Shown piece after piece: positions 42,746-51,845 of a stretch of DNA of 64,000 bases (the stretch's first letter is position 1; every line of letters starts with the position of its first letter). The notes below the pieces were generated by a model. It was not told the origin of the DNA, searched no databases, and worked only from the letters and a program-made list of their open reading frames with translations. Made by a program: the position numbers and the translations under genes. This DNA comes from Streptomyces sp. ISL-96. GTDB lineage: Bacteria; Actinomycetota; Actinomycetes; Streptomycetales; Streptomycetaceae. The DNA is taken from positions 114,639 to 178,638 of the forward strand of contig NZ_JAGGPA010000041.1 in assembly GCF_018614035.1 (NCBI RefSeq). The letters are read 5' to 3'.

Positions 42746-43447
42746 ATGCTGTTTTCCAGCAAGGCCAAGCACCGTGCCCCGTCCAAGGCCATGCGTTTCG
42801 CCGCGTTCGCCGGTGTCACCGGCGTCGCTGTCGCCGTTCCGCTGATGGGCGCGACCTCGGCCTCCGCCGCTTCCGTCGAGACCTGGGACGCTGTCGCCCA
42901 GTGCGAGTCCGGCGGTAACTGGTCCATCAACACGGGCAACGGCTACTACGGCGGCCTGCAGTTCTCCGCGTCCAGCTGGGCCGCGGCCGGCGGCACGCAG
43001 TACGCCCCGACCGCCGACAAGGCGTCCAAGGCGCAGCAGATCGCCACCGCCGAGAAGCTTCTCGACATGCAGGGCCCGGGTGCCTGGGCCTGCGCCGGTG
43101 CCGGCGGTCTGACCAACGACGGTGTCGACCCGGGTGTCGACACCTCCGGCTCCTCGCAGAAGACGCAGGAGCCGGCCGCCCCGCGCGCCGCCGAGCAGCC
43201 CGCCTCGCGCAGCGAGGTCCGCTCCGAGCCCAAGGCCCAGCCCAAGGCCGAGACCGCGAAGCCCGCCGCGCCCAAGAACATCGAGAAGGGCGACGGCGAG
43301 TACAAGGTCAAGGCCGGCGACACCCTCGGCAAGATCGCCGACGCGAAGAAGGTCAAGGGCGGCTGGGAGAAGCTCTTCGAGCTGAACAAGGACATCGTCA
43401 GCGACGCCGATGTCATCTACCCGGGCCAGCAGCTGCACTTGAGCTGA
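42746..43447 (+). CDS. rpfA: resuscitation-promoting factor RpfA with LysM
   Basis: 233 residues from the ATG at 42746, seven bases after GAGGAG (42733-42738). Signal peptide to about residue 42 (TSASAAS), Rpf domain WDAVAQCESGGNWSINTGNGYYGGLQFSASSW with the catalytic Glu, then a Pro/Ala/Lys linker and LysM GEYKVKAGDTLGKIADAKKV at the C-terminus. It is a secreted peptidoglycan-cleaving enzyme needed for efficient spore germination. Expression is controlled by the leader riboswitch; cell wall turnover should thus follow c-di-AMP level. Ends in a strong hairpin. Confidence 0.95.
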   Translation: MLFSSKAKHRAPSKAMRFAAFAGVTGVAVAVPLMGATSASAASVETWDAVAQCESGGNWSINTGNGYYGGLQFSASSWAAAGGTQYAPTADKASKAQQIATAEKLLDMQGPGAWACAGAGGLTNDGVDPGVDTSGSSQKTQEPAAPRAAEQPASRSEVRSEPKAQPKAETAKPAAPKNIEKGDGEYKVKAGDTLGKIADAKKVKGGWEKLFELNKDIVSDADVIYPGQQLHLS

Positions 43448-43468
43448 CCCGGCGACACCCCCACACCA

Positions 43469-43509
43469 CCCCGGCCCGGCGCGCTCCCCCCGTACGCGCC
43501 GGGCCGGGG
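43469..43509 (+). terminator. hairpin terminator after rpfA
   Basis: Perfect 15-bp arms 43469-43483 (CCCCGGCCCGGCGCG) and 43495-43509, 11-base loop, followed by TTCT. Confidence 0.85.
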
Positions 43510-43678
43510 TTCTGCCGTACTCACCAGAAGAGTTACGTCCGCTATTGCGGTATTCGGACCTCTTCTTGTCCCACGGGGCGGGCGAACGGCCGGCCGATGT
43601 CCCCGAGCCGGTTAGGCTCTTGTCGCAAGGCCAAAGTGACCCTGCACCCCTAGCGTCACATCCCAGAAGGAGATGCTC

Positions 43679-44959
43679 GTGCCGTCCATCGACGTCGTCG
43701 TAGCCCGGGAAATCCTGGACTCCCGAGGCAACCCCACGGTCGAGGTCGAGGTCGGCCTCGACGACGGCAGCACCGGTCGTGCTGCTGTTCCGTCCGGTGC
43801 CTCCACCGGAGCGTTCGAGGCCATTGAGCTTCGCGACGGTGACCCGAACCGCTACCAGGGCAAGGGTGTCGAGAAGGCCGTCCTCGCCGTCATCGAGCAG
43901 ATCGGCCCGGAGCTCGTCGGTTACGACGCCACCGAGCAGCGCCTGATCGACCAGGCCATGTTCGACCTGGACGCCACCGAGAACAAGGCCTCCCTCGGCG
44001 CCAACGCCATCCTCGGCGTCTCCCTCGCCGTCGCGCACGCCGCCTCCGAGGCGTCGGACCTCCCGCTCTTCCGCTACCTCGGCGGCCCGAACGCGCACCT
44101 GCTGCCCGTTCCGATGATGAACATCGTCAACGGTGGGTCGCACGCCGACTCCAACGTCGACATCCAGGAGTTCATGATCGCGCCGATCGGCGCGGAGTCG
44201 TTCTCCGAGGCCCTGCGCTGGGGCACCGAGGTCTACCACGCCCTCAAGTCCGTCCTGAAGGCCAAGGGCCTGTCCACCGGCCTCGGCGACGAGGGCGGCT
44301 TCGCCCCGAACCTGGACTCCAACCGCGCCGCGCTCGACCTCATCATCGAGGCGATCCAGCAGGCCGGTTACATCCCGGGCGAGCAGGTCGCGCTCGCGCT
44401 CGACGCCGCCGCGTCCGAGTTCTACAAGGACGGCGCGTACGAGTTCGAGGGCAAGTCCCGCTCGGCCGCCGAGATGACGGAGTACTACGAGGAGCTCGTG
44501 GCGGCGTACCCGCTCGTCTCCATCGAGGACCCGCTCTTCGAGGACGACTGGGCCGGCTGGAAGGTCCTCACCGAGAAGCTGGGCAACAAGGTCCAGATCG
44601 TCGGCGACGACCTCTTCGTCACCAACCCGGAGCGCCTGGCCCGCGGCATCGAGGAAGGCTCCGCCAACGCGCTGCTCGTGAAGGTCAACCAGATCGGTTC
44701 GCTGACCGAGGCCCTGGACGCCGTCGAGCTCGCGCAGCGCAGCGGCCTCAAGTGCATGATGTCGCACCGCTCCGGTGAGACCGAGGACGTCACCATCGCC
44801 GACCTCGCCGTCGCCACCAACTGCGGCCAGATCAAGACCGGCGCCCCGGCCCGCTCCGAGCGCGTCGCCAAGTACAACCAGCTGCTGCGCATCGAGGAGA
44901 TCCTCGACGACGCGGCGGTGTACGCGGGCCGTTCCGCTTTCCCCCGCTTCAGGGGCTGA
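43679..44959 (+). CDS. eno: enolase (phosphopyruvate hydratase)
   Basis: 426 residues from the GTG at 43679, six bases after AAGGAG (43667-43672); an in-frame codon at 43673 is too close to the ribosome site. Enolase landmarks: IDVVVAREILDSRGNPTVEVEV at the N-terminus, NIVNGGSHADSNVDIQEFMI (His loop), GDEGGFAPNL, the metal Asp/Glu set (LDAAASEF, VSIEDPLFEDDW, IVGDDLFVTN), LLVKVNQIGSLTE with the catalytic Lys and MMSHRSGETED. It converts 2-phosphoglycerate to phosphoenolpyruvate in glycolysis and takes part in the RNA degradosome. Confidence 0.98.
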   Translation: MPSIDVVVAREILDSRGNPTVEVEVGLDDGSTGRAAVPSGASTGAFEAIELRDGDPNRYQGKGVEKAVLAVIEQIGPELVGYDATEQRLIDQAMFDLDATENKASLGANAILGVSLAVAHAASEASDLPLFRYLGGPNAHLLPVPMMNIVNGGSHADSNVDIQEFMIAPIGAESFSEALRWGTEVYHALKSVLKAKGLSTGLGDEGGFAPNLDSNRAALDLIIEAIQQAGYIPGEQVALALDAAASEFYKDGAYEFEGKSRSAAEMTEYYEELVAAYPLVSIEDPLFEDDWAGWKVLTEKLGNKVQIVGDDLFVTNPERLARGIEEGSANALLVKVNQIGSLTEALDAVELAQRSGLKCMMSHRSGETEDVTIADLAVATNCGQIKTGAPARSERVAKYNQLLRIEEILDDAAVYAGRSAFPRFRG

Positions 44960-44994
44960 CAGCAGGGGCTGACACCCCAGCTCAGCCAGTCGTA

Positions 44995-45039
44995 CGTACG
45001 TCCCCGGCCGCGGTCCCGTACCGTGTCCGGGGACGTACG
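44995..45039 (+). terminator. hairpin between eno and the FtsB-like gene
   Basis: Perfect 13-bp arms 44995-45007 (CGTACGTCCCCGG) and 45027-45039, 19-base loop. It lies 28 bp before the next start codon, so it might attenuate rather than fully end transcription. Confidence 0.7.
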
Positions 45040-45066
45040 TGCGTAACGGCAGGGGAGGCGGGAGAC

Positions 45067-45549
45067 ATGGCCGGGAAGGAACGGGACCGGTTCTCCACTG
45101 CGACCAGGATTCGGCTGCTCGGCGAGCAGACCGCCGCCCGTGTCTACCGCTCGCAGACCCGCCGGCAGGCCCGCCGCTCCCGGCTCACCGGCCGGGCCGC
45201 GCTTCTCGTCCTGGTCGTGTGCTCGCTCGTCGTGGCCCTCGCGTACCCGATGCGGCAGTACGTGTCGCAGCGCGGCGAGATCGCCGACCAGCAGCAGCGG
45301 ATGCGGGAGGCGGGCCGACGCGTCGAGGAGCTCCGCGACGAGAAGGCCCGGCTCAAGGACGACGCGTACATCGAGCGCCTCGCCCGCGAGCACCTTCACC
45401 TCGTACGGCCGGGGGAGACGGGTTTCACCGTCTACGACCCCGGTGCCCGCGACAGGCGCCGCGACGACCAGGGCGGCGCCGACCGCCCCTGGTACAGCAA
45501 CCTCTGGGACGGCGTCGACAAGGCCGACCGTACGGGAAACCAGCAGTAA
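45067..45549 (+). CDS. FtsB/DivIC-family septum protein
   Basis: 160 residues; GGGAG precedes the ATG. A basic cytoplasmic N-terminus of about 45 residues, one TM (AALLVLVVCSLVVALAYPM), a coiled coil (QRGEIADQQQRMREAGRRVEELRDEKARL) and the conserved DDAYIERLAREHLHLVRPGE end of the DivIC/FtsB domain. It should join FtsL and FtsQ in the divisome at sporulation septa. Followed by DUF501 and Ppx/GppA as in other actinobacteria. Confidence 0.92.
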   Translation: MAGKERDRFSTATRIRLLGEQTAARVYRSQTRRQARRSRLTGRAALLVLVVCSLVVALAYPMRQYVSQRGEIADQQQRMREAGRRVEELRDEKARLKDDAYIERLAREHLHLVRPGETGFTVYDPGARDRRRDDQGGADRPWYSNLWDGVDKADRTGNQQ

Positions 45550-45594
45550 TCACTCATCACCCACCCCCACCAACACGAAGGCACGAACGCACGC

Positions 45595-46128
45595 ATGGAC
45601 GCCGCACCCCCGACCACCCCGCGCACCGAGCCCACCGAGGCGGACATCGCCGCGTTCAAGCTGCAGCTCGGCCGCCCGCCGCGCGGACTGCGCGCCATCG
45701 CGCACCGCTGCCCGTGCGGACAGCCGGACGTGGTCGAGACGGCCCCGCGTCTGGAGGACGGCACGCCGTTCCCGACGCTGTACTACCTCACCTGCCCGCG
45801 CGCGTCCGGCGCGATCGGCACGCTCGAAGGCTCGGGCCTGATGAAGGAGATGCAGGACCGGCTCGCCGAGGACCCGGAGCTGGCCGCGGCCTACCGCGCG
45901 GCGCACGAGGACTACATCCGGCGCCGGGACGCGATCGAGGTGCTTCAGGGCTTCCCGAGCGCGGGCGGCATGCCGGACCGGGTGAAGTGCCTGCACGTGC
46001 TGGTCGGCCACTCGCTCGCGGCCGGGCCGGGCGTGAACCCGTTCGGGGACGAGGCGCTCGCGCTGCTGCCGGAGTGGTGGGCGAAGGGGCCGTGCGTGAC
46101 GCCGTGCGAGGCCCCGGCGGCAGACTGA
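45595..46128 (+). CDS. DUF501 domain protein
   Basis: 177 residues. The DUF501 pattern is clear: LGRPPRGLRAIAHRCPCGQPDVVETAPRL, PFPTLYYLTCPRA, CLHVLVGHSLAAGPGVNPFGDEAL and KGPCV. It is almost always located between ftsB-like and ppx genes in actinobacteria. The conserved Cys and His residues suggest metal binding, but its function is unknown. The ATG has no strong ribosome site. Confidence 0.92.
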   Translation: MDAAPPTTPRTEPTEADIAAFKLQLGRPPRGLRAIAHRCPCGQPDVVETAPRLEDGTPFPTLYYLTCPRASGAIGTLEGSGLMKEMQDRLAEDPELAAAYRAAHEDYIRRRDAIEVLQGFPSAGGMPDRVKCLHVLVGHSLAAGPGVNPFGDEALALLPEWWAKGPCVTPCEAPAAD

Positions 46129-46157
46129 ACCCCACGACCACCACACCAGGAGCACGC

Positions 46158-47099
46158 ATGACGCGCGTCGCCGCCATCGACTGCGGTACCAATTCCATCC
46201 GGCTGCTCGTCGCAGACGCCGACCCTGAGACCGGCGAGCTCGTCGAGATCGACCGCCGCATGCAGATCGTCCGGCTCGGCCAGGACGTCGACCGTACCGG
46301 CCGCCTCGCCCCCGAGGCGCTGGAACGTACCTTCGCCGCCTGCCGCGAGTACGCCGAGATCATCAAGGAGCACGGGGCCGAGAAGCTCAGGTTCGTCGCC
46401 ACCTCCGCCTCCCGCGACGCCGGGAACCGCGAAGACTTCGTGCGCGGCGTCCTCGACATCCTGGGCGTCGAGCCCGAGGTCATCACCGGTGACCAGGAGG
46501 CCGAGTTCTCCTTCGCCGGCGCGACGAAGGAGCTGGCGGGCCGCGAGGACCTGTCGGGGCCGTACCTCGTCGTGGACATCGGCGGCGGCTCCACGGAGTT
46601 CGTGGTCGGCGACGGCCACGTGCGGGCCGCCCGCTCCGTCGACATCGGCTGCGTACGGATGACCGAGCGCCACCTCGTGCGCGACGGCGTCGTCTCCGAC
46701 CCGCCCACCCCCGACCGGATCGCCGCCATACGGGACGACATCCGCGCCGCACTCGACCTCGCCGAGGAGACGGTGCCGATCCGCGAGGCGCACACCCTCG
46801 TCGGGCTGGCCGGCTCGGTGACGACCGTGGGCGCGATCGCGCTGGGCCTCACGGCGTACGACTCGGCGGCGATCCACCACTCCCGCATCCCGTACGAGCA
46901 GGTCAAGGAGATCACCGGCGAGCTCCTCGCCGCGACCCACGACGAGCGGGCCTCGATCCCCGTCATGCACCCCGGCCGGGTCGACGTGATCGGGGCCGGA
47001 GCGCTCGTACTGCTGGAGATCATGGAGCGCACCGGGGCCCGGGAAGTGGTGGTCAGCGAGCACGACATCCTCGACGGAATCGCTTGGTCCATCGCCTGA
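46158..47099 (+). CDS. exopolyphosphatase / guanosine pentaphosphatase (Ppx/GppA)
   Basis: 313 residues from the ATG at 46158, after CAGGAGC. ASKHA-fold motifs: RVAAIDCGTNSIRLLV at the N-terminus, FVATSASRDAGNREDFV, GDQEAEFSFAGA and VVDIGGGSTEFV. It lacks the C-terminal HD domain, which is usual for short actinobacterial Ppx. It hydrolyses polyphosphate or pppGpp. Last gene of the ftsB-DUF501-ppx group. Confidence 0.93.
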   Translation: MTRVAAIDCGTNSIRLLVADADPETGELVEIDRRMQIVRLGQDVDRTGRLAPEALERTFAACREYAEIIKEHGAEKLRFVATSASRDAGNREDFVRGVLDILGVEPEVITGDQEAEFSFAGATKELAGREDLSGPYLVVDIGGGSTEFVVGDGHVRAARSVDIGCVRMTERHLVRDGVVSDPPTPDRIAAIRDDIRAALDLAEETVPIREAHTLVGLAGSVTTVGAIALGLTAYDSAAIHHSRIPYEQVKEITGELLAATHDERASIPVMHPGRVDVIGAGALVLLEIMERTGAREVVVSEHDILDGIAWSIA

Positions 47100-47134
47100 C
47101 GAAGCAACTTCGTGAAGTTCTTCACAAGGAATTG

Positions 47135-47173
47135 GGGCCTCTTGGCCTACGAATGTGGGCCCAGAGGCCCTTT
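47135..47173 (+). terminator. hairpin terminator after ppx
   Basis: Eight-bp stem GGGCCTCT/AGAGGCCC with 20-base loop followed by TTT, 35 bp after the ppx stop. Confidence 0.65.
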
Positions 47174-47276
47174 GGAGCCTCAACTAGGCGGTGCGGCTCC
47201 CCTTTCGGGCTCCTCCGGGAGCGTTACGCCAGTGTGAACCGGACCCGCGTGGGGCCGGTGGTACACCCCCCGAAAT

Positions 47277-47305
47277 CCCCCGTGCGTCCAGCTCACGGGG
47301 GGTTT
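47277..47305 (+). terminator. intrinsic-type hairpin with T-tract in the ndh leader
   Basis: Stem CCCCCGTG/CACGGGGG, nine-base loop, then GTTTT. About 140 bp upstream of the ndh start. Confidence 0.6.
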
Positions 47306-47446
47306 TCAACGTCCGGTCGTACACCGTGGTTCCCCCGCCGCGCCATGACCTGGGTCACGTGGGCGGCGGAGTGTAGCAGAGGGGGGCAAGGAGCTTGTGA
47401 AGGGGCTCACGAGCCACCCCCCTCCAAGGGGTGGATACTCGATGGC

Positions 47447-48844
47447 ATGAGCACCACGGAGCGTCCCAGGATCCTCGTAGTAGGCGGTGGGTACGTAGGC
47501 CTGTACGCAGCACGACGCATCCTCAAGAAGATGCGTTATGCGGAAGCGACCGTCACGGTCGTCGACCCGCGCTCGTACATGACGTACCAGCCCTTCCTCC
47601 CCGAAGCTGCCGCCGGCAGCATCTCGCCGAGGCACGTCGTCGTACCCCTGCGACGCGTCCTGCCCAAGGCCGAGGTGCTCACCGGTCGGGTCACGACCAT
47701 CGATCAGGACCGCAAGGTCGCCACCATCGCGCCGCTCGTCGGCGAGGCTTACGAGCTGCCCTTCGACTACCTCGTCGTCGCGCTCGGCGCAGTCTCCCGC
47801 ACCTTCCCGATCCCCGGCCTCGCCGAGCAGGGCATCGGCATGAAGGGCGTGGAGGAGGCCATCGGCCTCCGCAACCACGTCCTGGAGCAGCTCGACAAGG
47901 CTGACTCCACGACCGACGAGAACGTCCGCCGCAAGGCGCTGACCTTCGTCTTCGTGGGTGGCGGCTTCGCCGGCGCCGAGACCATCGGCGAGGTGGAGGA
48001 CATGGCCCGCGACGCGGCCAAGTACTACACCAGCGTCAAGCGCGAAGACATGCGCTTCCTGCTCGTCGACGTGGCCGACAAGATCCTCCCCGAGGTCGGG
48101 CCCGAGCTCGGCAAGTGGGGCAAGGAGCACCTTGAGGGCCGTGGCATCGAGGTCTACCTCAAGACCGGCATGGACTCCTGCGTGGACGGCCACGTGGTGC
48201 TCAACAACGGGCTGGAAGTCGACTCCAACACCATCGTGTGGACCGCCGGCGTGAAGCCGAACCCGGCTCTGGCCCGCTACGGCCTGCCGCTCGGCCCGCG
48301 CGGCCACGTGGACACCCAGACGACGCTTCAGGTGCAGGGCTCGGACTACATCTGGGCCGCGGGCGACAACGCCCAGGTCCCGGACGTCGCCGCCCGCAAG
48401 GCCGGCGTCGAGAACGCCTGGTGCCCGCCGAACGCCCAGCACGCGCTGCGTCAGGCCAAGGTCCTCGGCGACAACGTGGTCTCCGGTATGCGGGGCTTCC
48501 CGCAGAAGGAGTACAGCCACGCGAACAAGGGCGCTGTCGCGGGTCTCGGCCTGCACAAGGGCGTCGCGATGATCGTCATGGGCAAGATGAAGATCAAGCT
48601 CAAGGGCCGTCTCGCCTGGTACATGCACCGTGGCTACCACGGTCTGGCCGTGCCCACCTGGAACCGCAAGATCCGCGTCGTCGCCGACTGGACGCTGGCG
48701 ATGTTCCTCAAGCGCGAGGTCGTCTCGCTCGGCGCCATGGAGACTCCGCGCGAGGAGTTCTACGAGGCCGCCAAGCCGGCGCCGGCCCCCGCCGCCGCCA
48801 AGGCGGGCGCGCCCGCCGGCAGCGAGAAGGCCAAGGCGTCCTGA
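47447..48844 (+). CDS. ndh: type II NADH:quinone oxidoreductase (NDH-2)
   Basis: 465 residues from the ATG at 47447; the stretch before it has no clear Shine-Dalgarno, so leaderless or weak initiation is possible. FAD-binding ILVVGGGYVGLYAARRIL is at the N-terminus, the second Rossmann motif FVFVGGGFAGAETIGEVEDMA near residues 167-187 binds NADH, and YIWAAGDNAQVP is the C-terminal FAD motif; NAQHALRQAK and KGRLAWYMHRGYH are conserved in NDH-2. It passes electrons from NADH to menaquinone without pumping protons. An Ala/Pro/Lys-rich tail ends the protein. Confidence 0.95.
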   Translation: MSTTERPRILVVGGGYVGLYAARRILKKMRYAEATVTVVDPRSYMTYQPFLPEAAAGSISPRHVVVPLRRVLPKAEVLTGRVTTIDQDRKVATIAPLVGEAYELPFDYLVVALGAVSRTFPIPGLAEQGIGMKGVEEAIGLRNHVLEQLDKADSTTDENVRRKALTFVFVGGGFAGAETIGEVEDMARDAAKYYTSVKREDMRFLLVDVADKILPEVGPELGKWGKEHLEGRGIEVYLKTGMDSCVDGHVVLNNGLEVDSNTIVWTAGVKPNPALARYGLPLGPRGHVDTQTTLQVQGSDYIWAAGDNAQVPDVAARKAGVENAWCPPNAQHALRQAKVLGDNVVSGMRGFPQKEYSHANKGAVAGLGLHKGVAMIVMGKMKIKLKGRLAWYMHRGYHGLAVPTWNRKIRVVADWTLAMFLKREVVSLGAMETPREEFYEAAKPAPAPAAAKAGAPAGSEKAKAS

Positions 48845-48880
48845 CGCCCCAGTAGTCCGCAGTAAGCACAGCAGCGCAGC

Positions 48881-48924
48881 CCGAAGGGGCCGCCCGCCAT
48901 CCGTGGTGCGGGCGGCCCCTTCGG
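48881..48924 (+). terminator. strong hairpin terminator after ndh
   Basis: Perfect 17-bp arms 48881-48897 and 48908-48924 (CCGAAGGGGCCGCCCGC), ten-base loop. Confidence 0.85.
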
Positions 48925-49065
48925 CGTATCCGCACCCTGATGCATGTGCACGCCATGTACTTTGCTGATCCATTGCCCGCCATGGGGATGCTGCGAGACC
49001 CCCGTCGGTGTTATCTCTGGTGAACGCTCAGTAATCCGGGCAACACTGTCACGGAGGTGTGCACC

Positions 49066-50385
49066 ATGGCCGACGCCGCCCTGCGGCTGACCACGCTTGC
49101 CGAGGAAGTTCTCGGGACTCCCCTGCCTGTCCGTATCCGCGCCTGGGACGGAAGCGAATCCGGCCCGGCCGATGCCCCTGTCCTCGTCGTCCGAAGCCGC
49201 CGCGCCCTGCGCCGCCTGCTGTGGAAGCCCGGCGAACTCGGCCTGGCCCGTGCGTGGGTGGCCGGTGAGCTCGACATCGAGGGCGACCTGTACGAGGCCC
49301 TCGACCGTATCGCCGGACTGCTCTGGGACTGCGGCGCCGAGACCAAGTCCGCCATCCACCCGGTGCGCGACCCCCGTGTGCGCGCCGCCGCCCGTGGCCT
49401 GCTCGCACTCGCGGGCCCCTGGCCACCGCCGCCCCCGCCCGCCGAAGAGGTCAGACGCCGCACGGGGCCGCTGCACACCAAGCGCCGCGACAAGGAAAGC
49501 ATCAGCCACCACTACGACGTGGGCAACGACTTCTACGGGCTAGTGCTCGGCCCGTCGATGGTCTATTCGTGCGCGTACTTCGACGATTCCCCCGATTCCG
49601 TTGAGGGGCGGACCCTCGAAGAGGCCCAGCGCGCCAAGCTCGACCTCATCTGCCGCAAGCTGGCGCTCAAGGAAGGGACGCGGCTGCTGGACGTGGGCTG
49701 CGGCTGGGGCTCGATGGCGATGCACGCGGCGCGCGAGTACGGCGCCCACGTCACCGGCATCACGATCTCCACCGCGCAGGCGGCGTACGCCCGCAAGCGC
49801 ATCGCCGACGAGGGCCTGACCGACCGCATCGAGATCCGGGTGCAGGACTACCGGGACGTCAGGGACGGTCCGTACGACGCCATCTCGTCGATCGGGATGG
49901 CCGAGCATGTCGGCTCGGCGCGGTACCGGGAGTACGCCGACGATCTGTTCGCCCTGCTCAAGCCCGGCGGGCGGCTGCTCAACCACCAGATCGCGCGGCG
50001 CCCGGAGCCGAACGAAGAGGCGTATCACGTGGACGAGTTCATCGACTCGTACGTCTTCCCGGACGGCGAACTCGCGCCGCTCGGCCGGACCGTGGGGACG
50101 CTGGAGGAGGCGGGCTTCGAGGTGCGTGACGTCGAGTCCATCCGCGAGCACTACGCCCTGACGCTGCGCCAGTGGGTCGCCAACCTGGAAGCCAACTGGT
50201 CAGAGGCGGTACGGGCGACCTCCCGGGGGCGGGCCCGCGTCTGGCAGCTCTACATGGCGGCCTCCGCGCTCTCCTTCGAGCGCAACAAGATCGGCGTCAA
50301 CCAGGTCCTCGCCGTACGGCCGGGGGAGGGGGGTGCGTCGGGTATGCCGCTGCGTGCCCGGACTTGGAATCCGACATTCCGATAA
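49066..50385 (+). CDS. cyclopropane-fatty-acyl-phospholipid synthase family methyltransferase
   Basis: 439 residues. The ATG at 49066 is preceded by GGAGGT; a GTG at 49057 overlaps that ribosome site and is rejected. N-terminal CFA domain, then KESISHHYDVGNDFYGLVLGPSMVYSCAYF, SAM motif I LLDVGCGWGSMAMHAA near residue 208, and SIGMAEHVG, HQIARRP and the C-terminal YALTLRQWVANLEANW. It transfers the SAM methyl group onto a double bond of membrane lipid acyl chains, forming a cyclopropane or methyl branch. Confidence 0.95.
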   Translation: MADAALRLTTLAEEVLGTPLPVRIRAWDGSESGPADAPVLVVRSRRALRRLLWKPGELGLARAWVAGELDIEGDLYEALDRIAGLLWDCGAETKSAIHPVRDPRVRAAARGLLALAGPWPPPPPPAEEVRRRTGPLHTKRRDKESISHHYDVGNDFYGLVLGPSMVYSCAYFDDSPDSVEGRTLEEAQRAKLDLICRKLALKEGTRLLDVGCGWGSMAMHAAREYGAHVTGITISTAQAAYARKRIADEGLTDRIEIRVQDYRDVRDGPYDAISSIGMAEHVGSARYREYADDLFALLKPGGRLLNHQIARRPEPNEEAYHVDEFIDSYVFPDGELAPLGRTVGTLEEAGFEVRDVESIREHYALTLRQWVANLEANWSEAVRATSRGRARVWQLYMAASALSFERNKIGVNQVLAVRPGEGGASGMPLRARTWNPTFR

Positions 50386-50454
50386 CGGCCTGATTGTGAC
50401 TTTCTAACCCCTTTGGTGGCTGGATACGTTCAGCACTTCGGGCTTGGCGAACGA

Positions 50455-50495
50455 GGCGGGAGCACAGGACCTGACCGGCCTGTGCCCCGCCTTTT
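50455..50495 (+). terminator. rho-independent terminator before the PLD-like gene
   Basis: GGCGGGAGCACAGG (50455-50468) pairs with CCTGTGCCCCGCC (50479-50491), one bulged A, ten-base loop, then TTTT. One of the few in the window with a true U tract. Confidence 0.8.
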
Positions 50496-50543
50496 CGCAT
50501 GCCCGCAGCGTCATGAATGCGTCACGAACCAAGGGGGACCCAC

Positions 50544-51785
50544 TTGTTCCGCCTCAGAAAGGCGTGGCTGCCCGTCCTGGCAGCCACGCTCATGACCACC
50601 GCCCTGCTGAACGCCCCGGCAGCCTCCTCCGCGCAGCCGGAAAGCCGGCCGGCGGCCTCGGCCTCGGCGGCGGCCGTCGCGACCGGCGCCACCTTCAACA
50701 ATCCCGCCGGAACCGCGGCCGAACAGAGCAGGGTCCGTGACCACATCACCGGCCTGATCAACCAGGCCGCGGCGGGCACCACGATCACGGTGTCGATGTA
50801 CACCTTCACCGAGGACACCGTCGCCGACGCCCTGGTCGCCGCCAAGCAGCGCGGCGTTTCGGTCAAGGTGATCCTCGACCACACCTCCGCCACCATGACC
50901 GGCGGCGAGTACGACACCCTTGCCACCGGGCTCGGTACCGACCGTACGAAGCCGTCGTGGGTGCTGGCCTGTCCGGCGGGGCGCGGCTGTATCGGCACGC
51001 GGATGCTCCCCGGCGACGCGGACGGGCCGATCAACCACAACAAGTTCTTCCTCTTCTCCTCGGTGGGAGGGTCGGCGAACGTGGTGGTGCAGACCTCGGC
51101 CAACATGACCAACACCCAGCGCACCGACCTCTTCAACAACGCGGTGACGATCACCGACGCCGGCCTCTACGGCATCTACCAGGCGTACTTCGCCGATCTG
51201 ATGAAGTACGGGGCGTCGGCGAGCGGGCTGAGCCACTACTACGAGACGCCCTCGAGCGGCGCGTACAAGACCTACTTCTTCCCGCGCCGGGAAGCCTCGG
51301 GCGCCGAGTACAACAACGACGCCTCGACCGACACCGTCAAGCTGATCCTCGACAACGTCAGCTGCACGGGCGGCACCCAGGTCCGGATGGCGGCGAACCT
51401 CTTCACGCGGGACGAGGTCGCCAAGAAACTCGTGTCGCTGAAGACGGCGGGCTGTTCGGTGCTCCTGGCACACGACGGCGCGCCGGGCTCGATGAGCGCG
51501 TCCGTCGAGTCGGCCGTCTACGGCAAGCTCACCGAGCGCGTGCAGTGCTACGAGGACCGCGGGGCGGGCCTGCCCAAGGCCGGTCTGCACTCCAAGTACC
51601 TGCTGATCGACGGCACGTACGCCGGTGCGGCGGACCAGCAGCTGGTCTTCACCGGAAGCCACAACTACACGTACCCCGCGCTGCGGGCCAACGACGAGAC
51701 GCTGCTGAAGATCGACAACGCGACGCTCTTCGGTCAGTACAAGACGAACCACGCCCAGCTGATGAGCTACTGCGCGGGCTCCTGA
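50544..51785 (+). CDS. secreted phospholipase D-like protein
   Basis: 413 residues. I chose the TTG at 50544, about nine bases after AAGGGGG, because the product then begins LFRLRKAWLPVLAATLMTTALL, a Sec signal peptide. Two HKD-type repeats are visible: INHNKFFLF near residue 164 (H-x-K, no downstream Asp in the usual place) and LHSKYLLID near 349, each followed by TSANMTN and TGSHNYTY, as in PLD-like nucleases and phospholipases. It acts outside the cell on phosphodiester bonds of lipid or nucleic acid; which is not clear. Confidence 0.9.
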   Translation: MFRLRKAWLPVLAATLMTTALLNAPAASSAQPESRPAASASAAAVATGATFNNPAGTAAEQSRVRDHITGLINQAAAGTTITVSMYTFTEDTVADALVAAKQRGVSVKVILDHTSATMTGGEYDTLATGLGTDRTKPSWVLACPAGRGCIGTRMLPGDADGPINHNKFFLFSSVGGSANVVVQTSANMTNTQRTDLFNNAVTITDAGLYGIYQAYFADLMKYGASASGLSHYYETPSSGAYKTYFFPRREASGAEYNNDASTDTVKLILDNVSCTGGTQVRMAANLFTRDEVAKKLVSLKTAGCSVLLAHDGAPGSMSASVESAVYGKLTERVQCYEDRGAGLPKAGLHSKYLLIDGTYAGAADQQLVFTGSHNYTYPALRANDETLLKIDNATLFGQYKTNHAQLMSYCAGS

Positions 51786-51794
51786 CACGCGACG

Positions 51795-51825
51795 AAGGGC
51801 CGGTCCCCCGGGGACCGGCCCTTCA
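51795..51825. terminator. bidirectional hairpin between PLD-like gene and convergent permease
   Basis: Perfect 15-bp arms 51795-51809 and 51811-51825 (GAAGGGCCGGTCCCC), ten bases after the stop at 51785. Confidence 0.8.
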
Positions 51826-51845
51826 TCGCGCAAGCGTGCTGCCGC

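Larger units (their letters stand above)
47100..47446. other. intergenic region with two terminator-like hairpins before ndh
   Basis: Between ppx and the NADH dehydrogenase gene. Hairpin 1: GGGCCTCT (47135-47142) with AGAGGCCC (47163-47170), then TTT. Hairpin 2: CCCCCGTG (47277-47284) with CACGGGGG (47294-47301) followed by GTTTT. The ndh promoter should lie after hairpin 2; the second hairpin could also be a leader attenuator. Confidence 0.6.
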
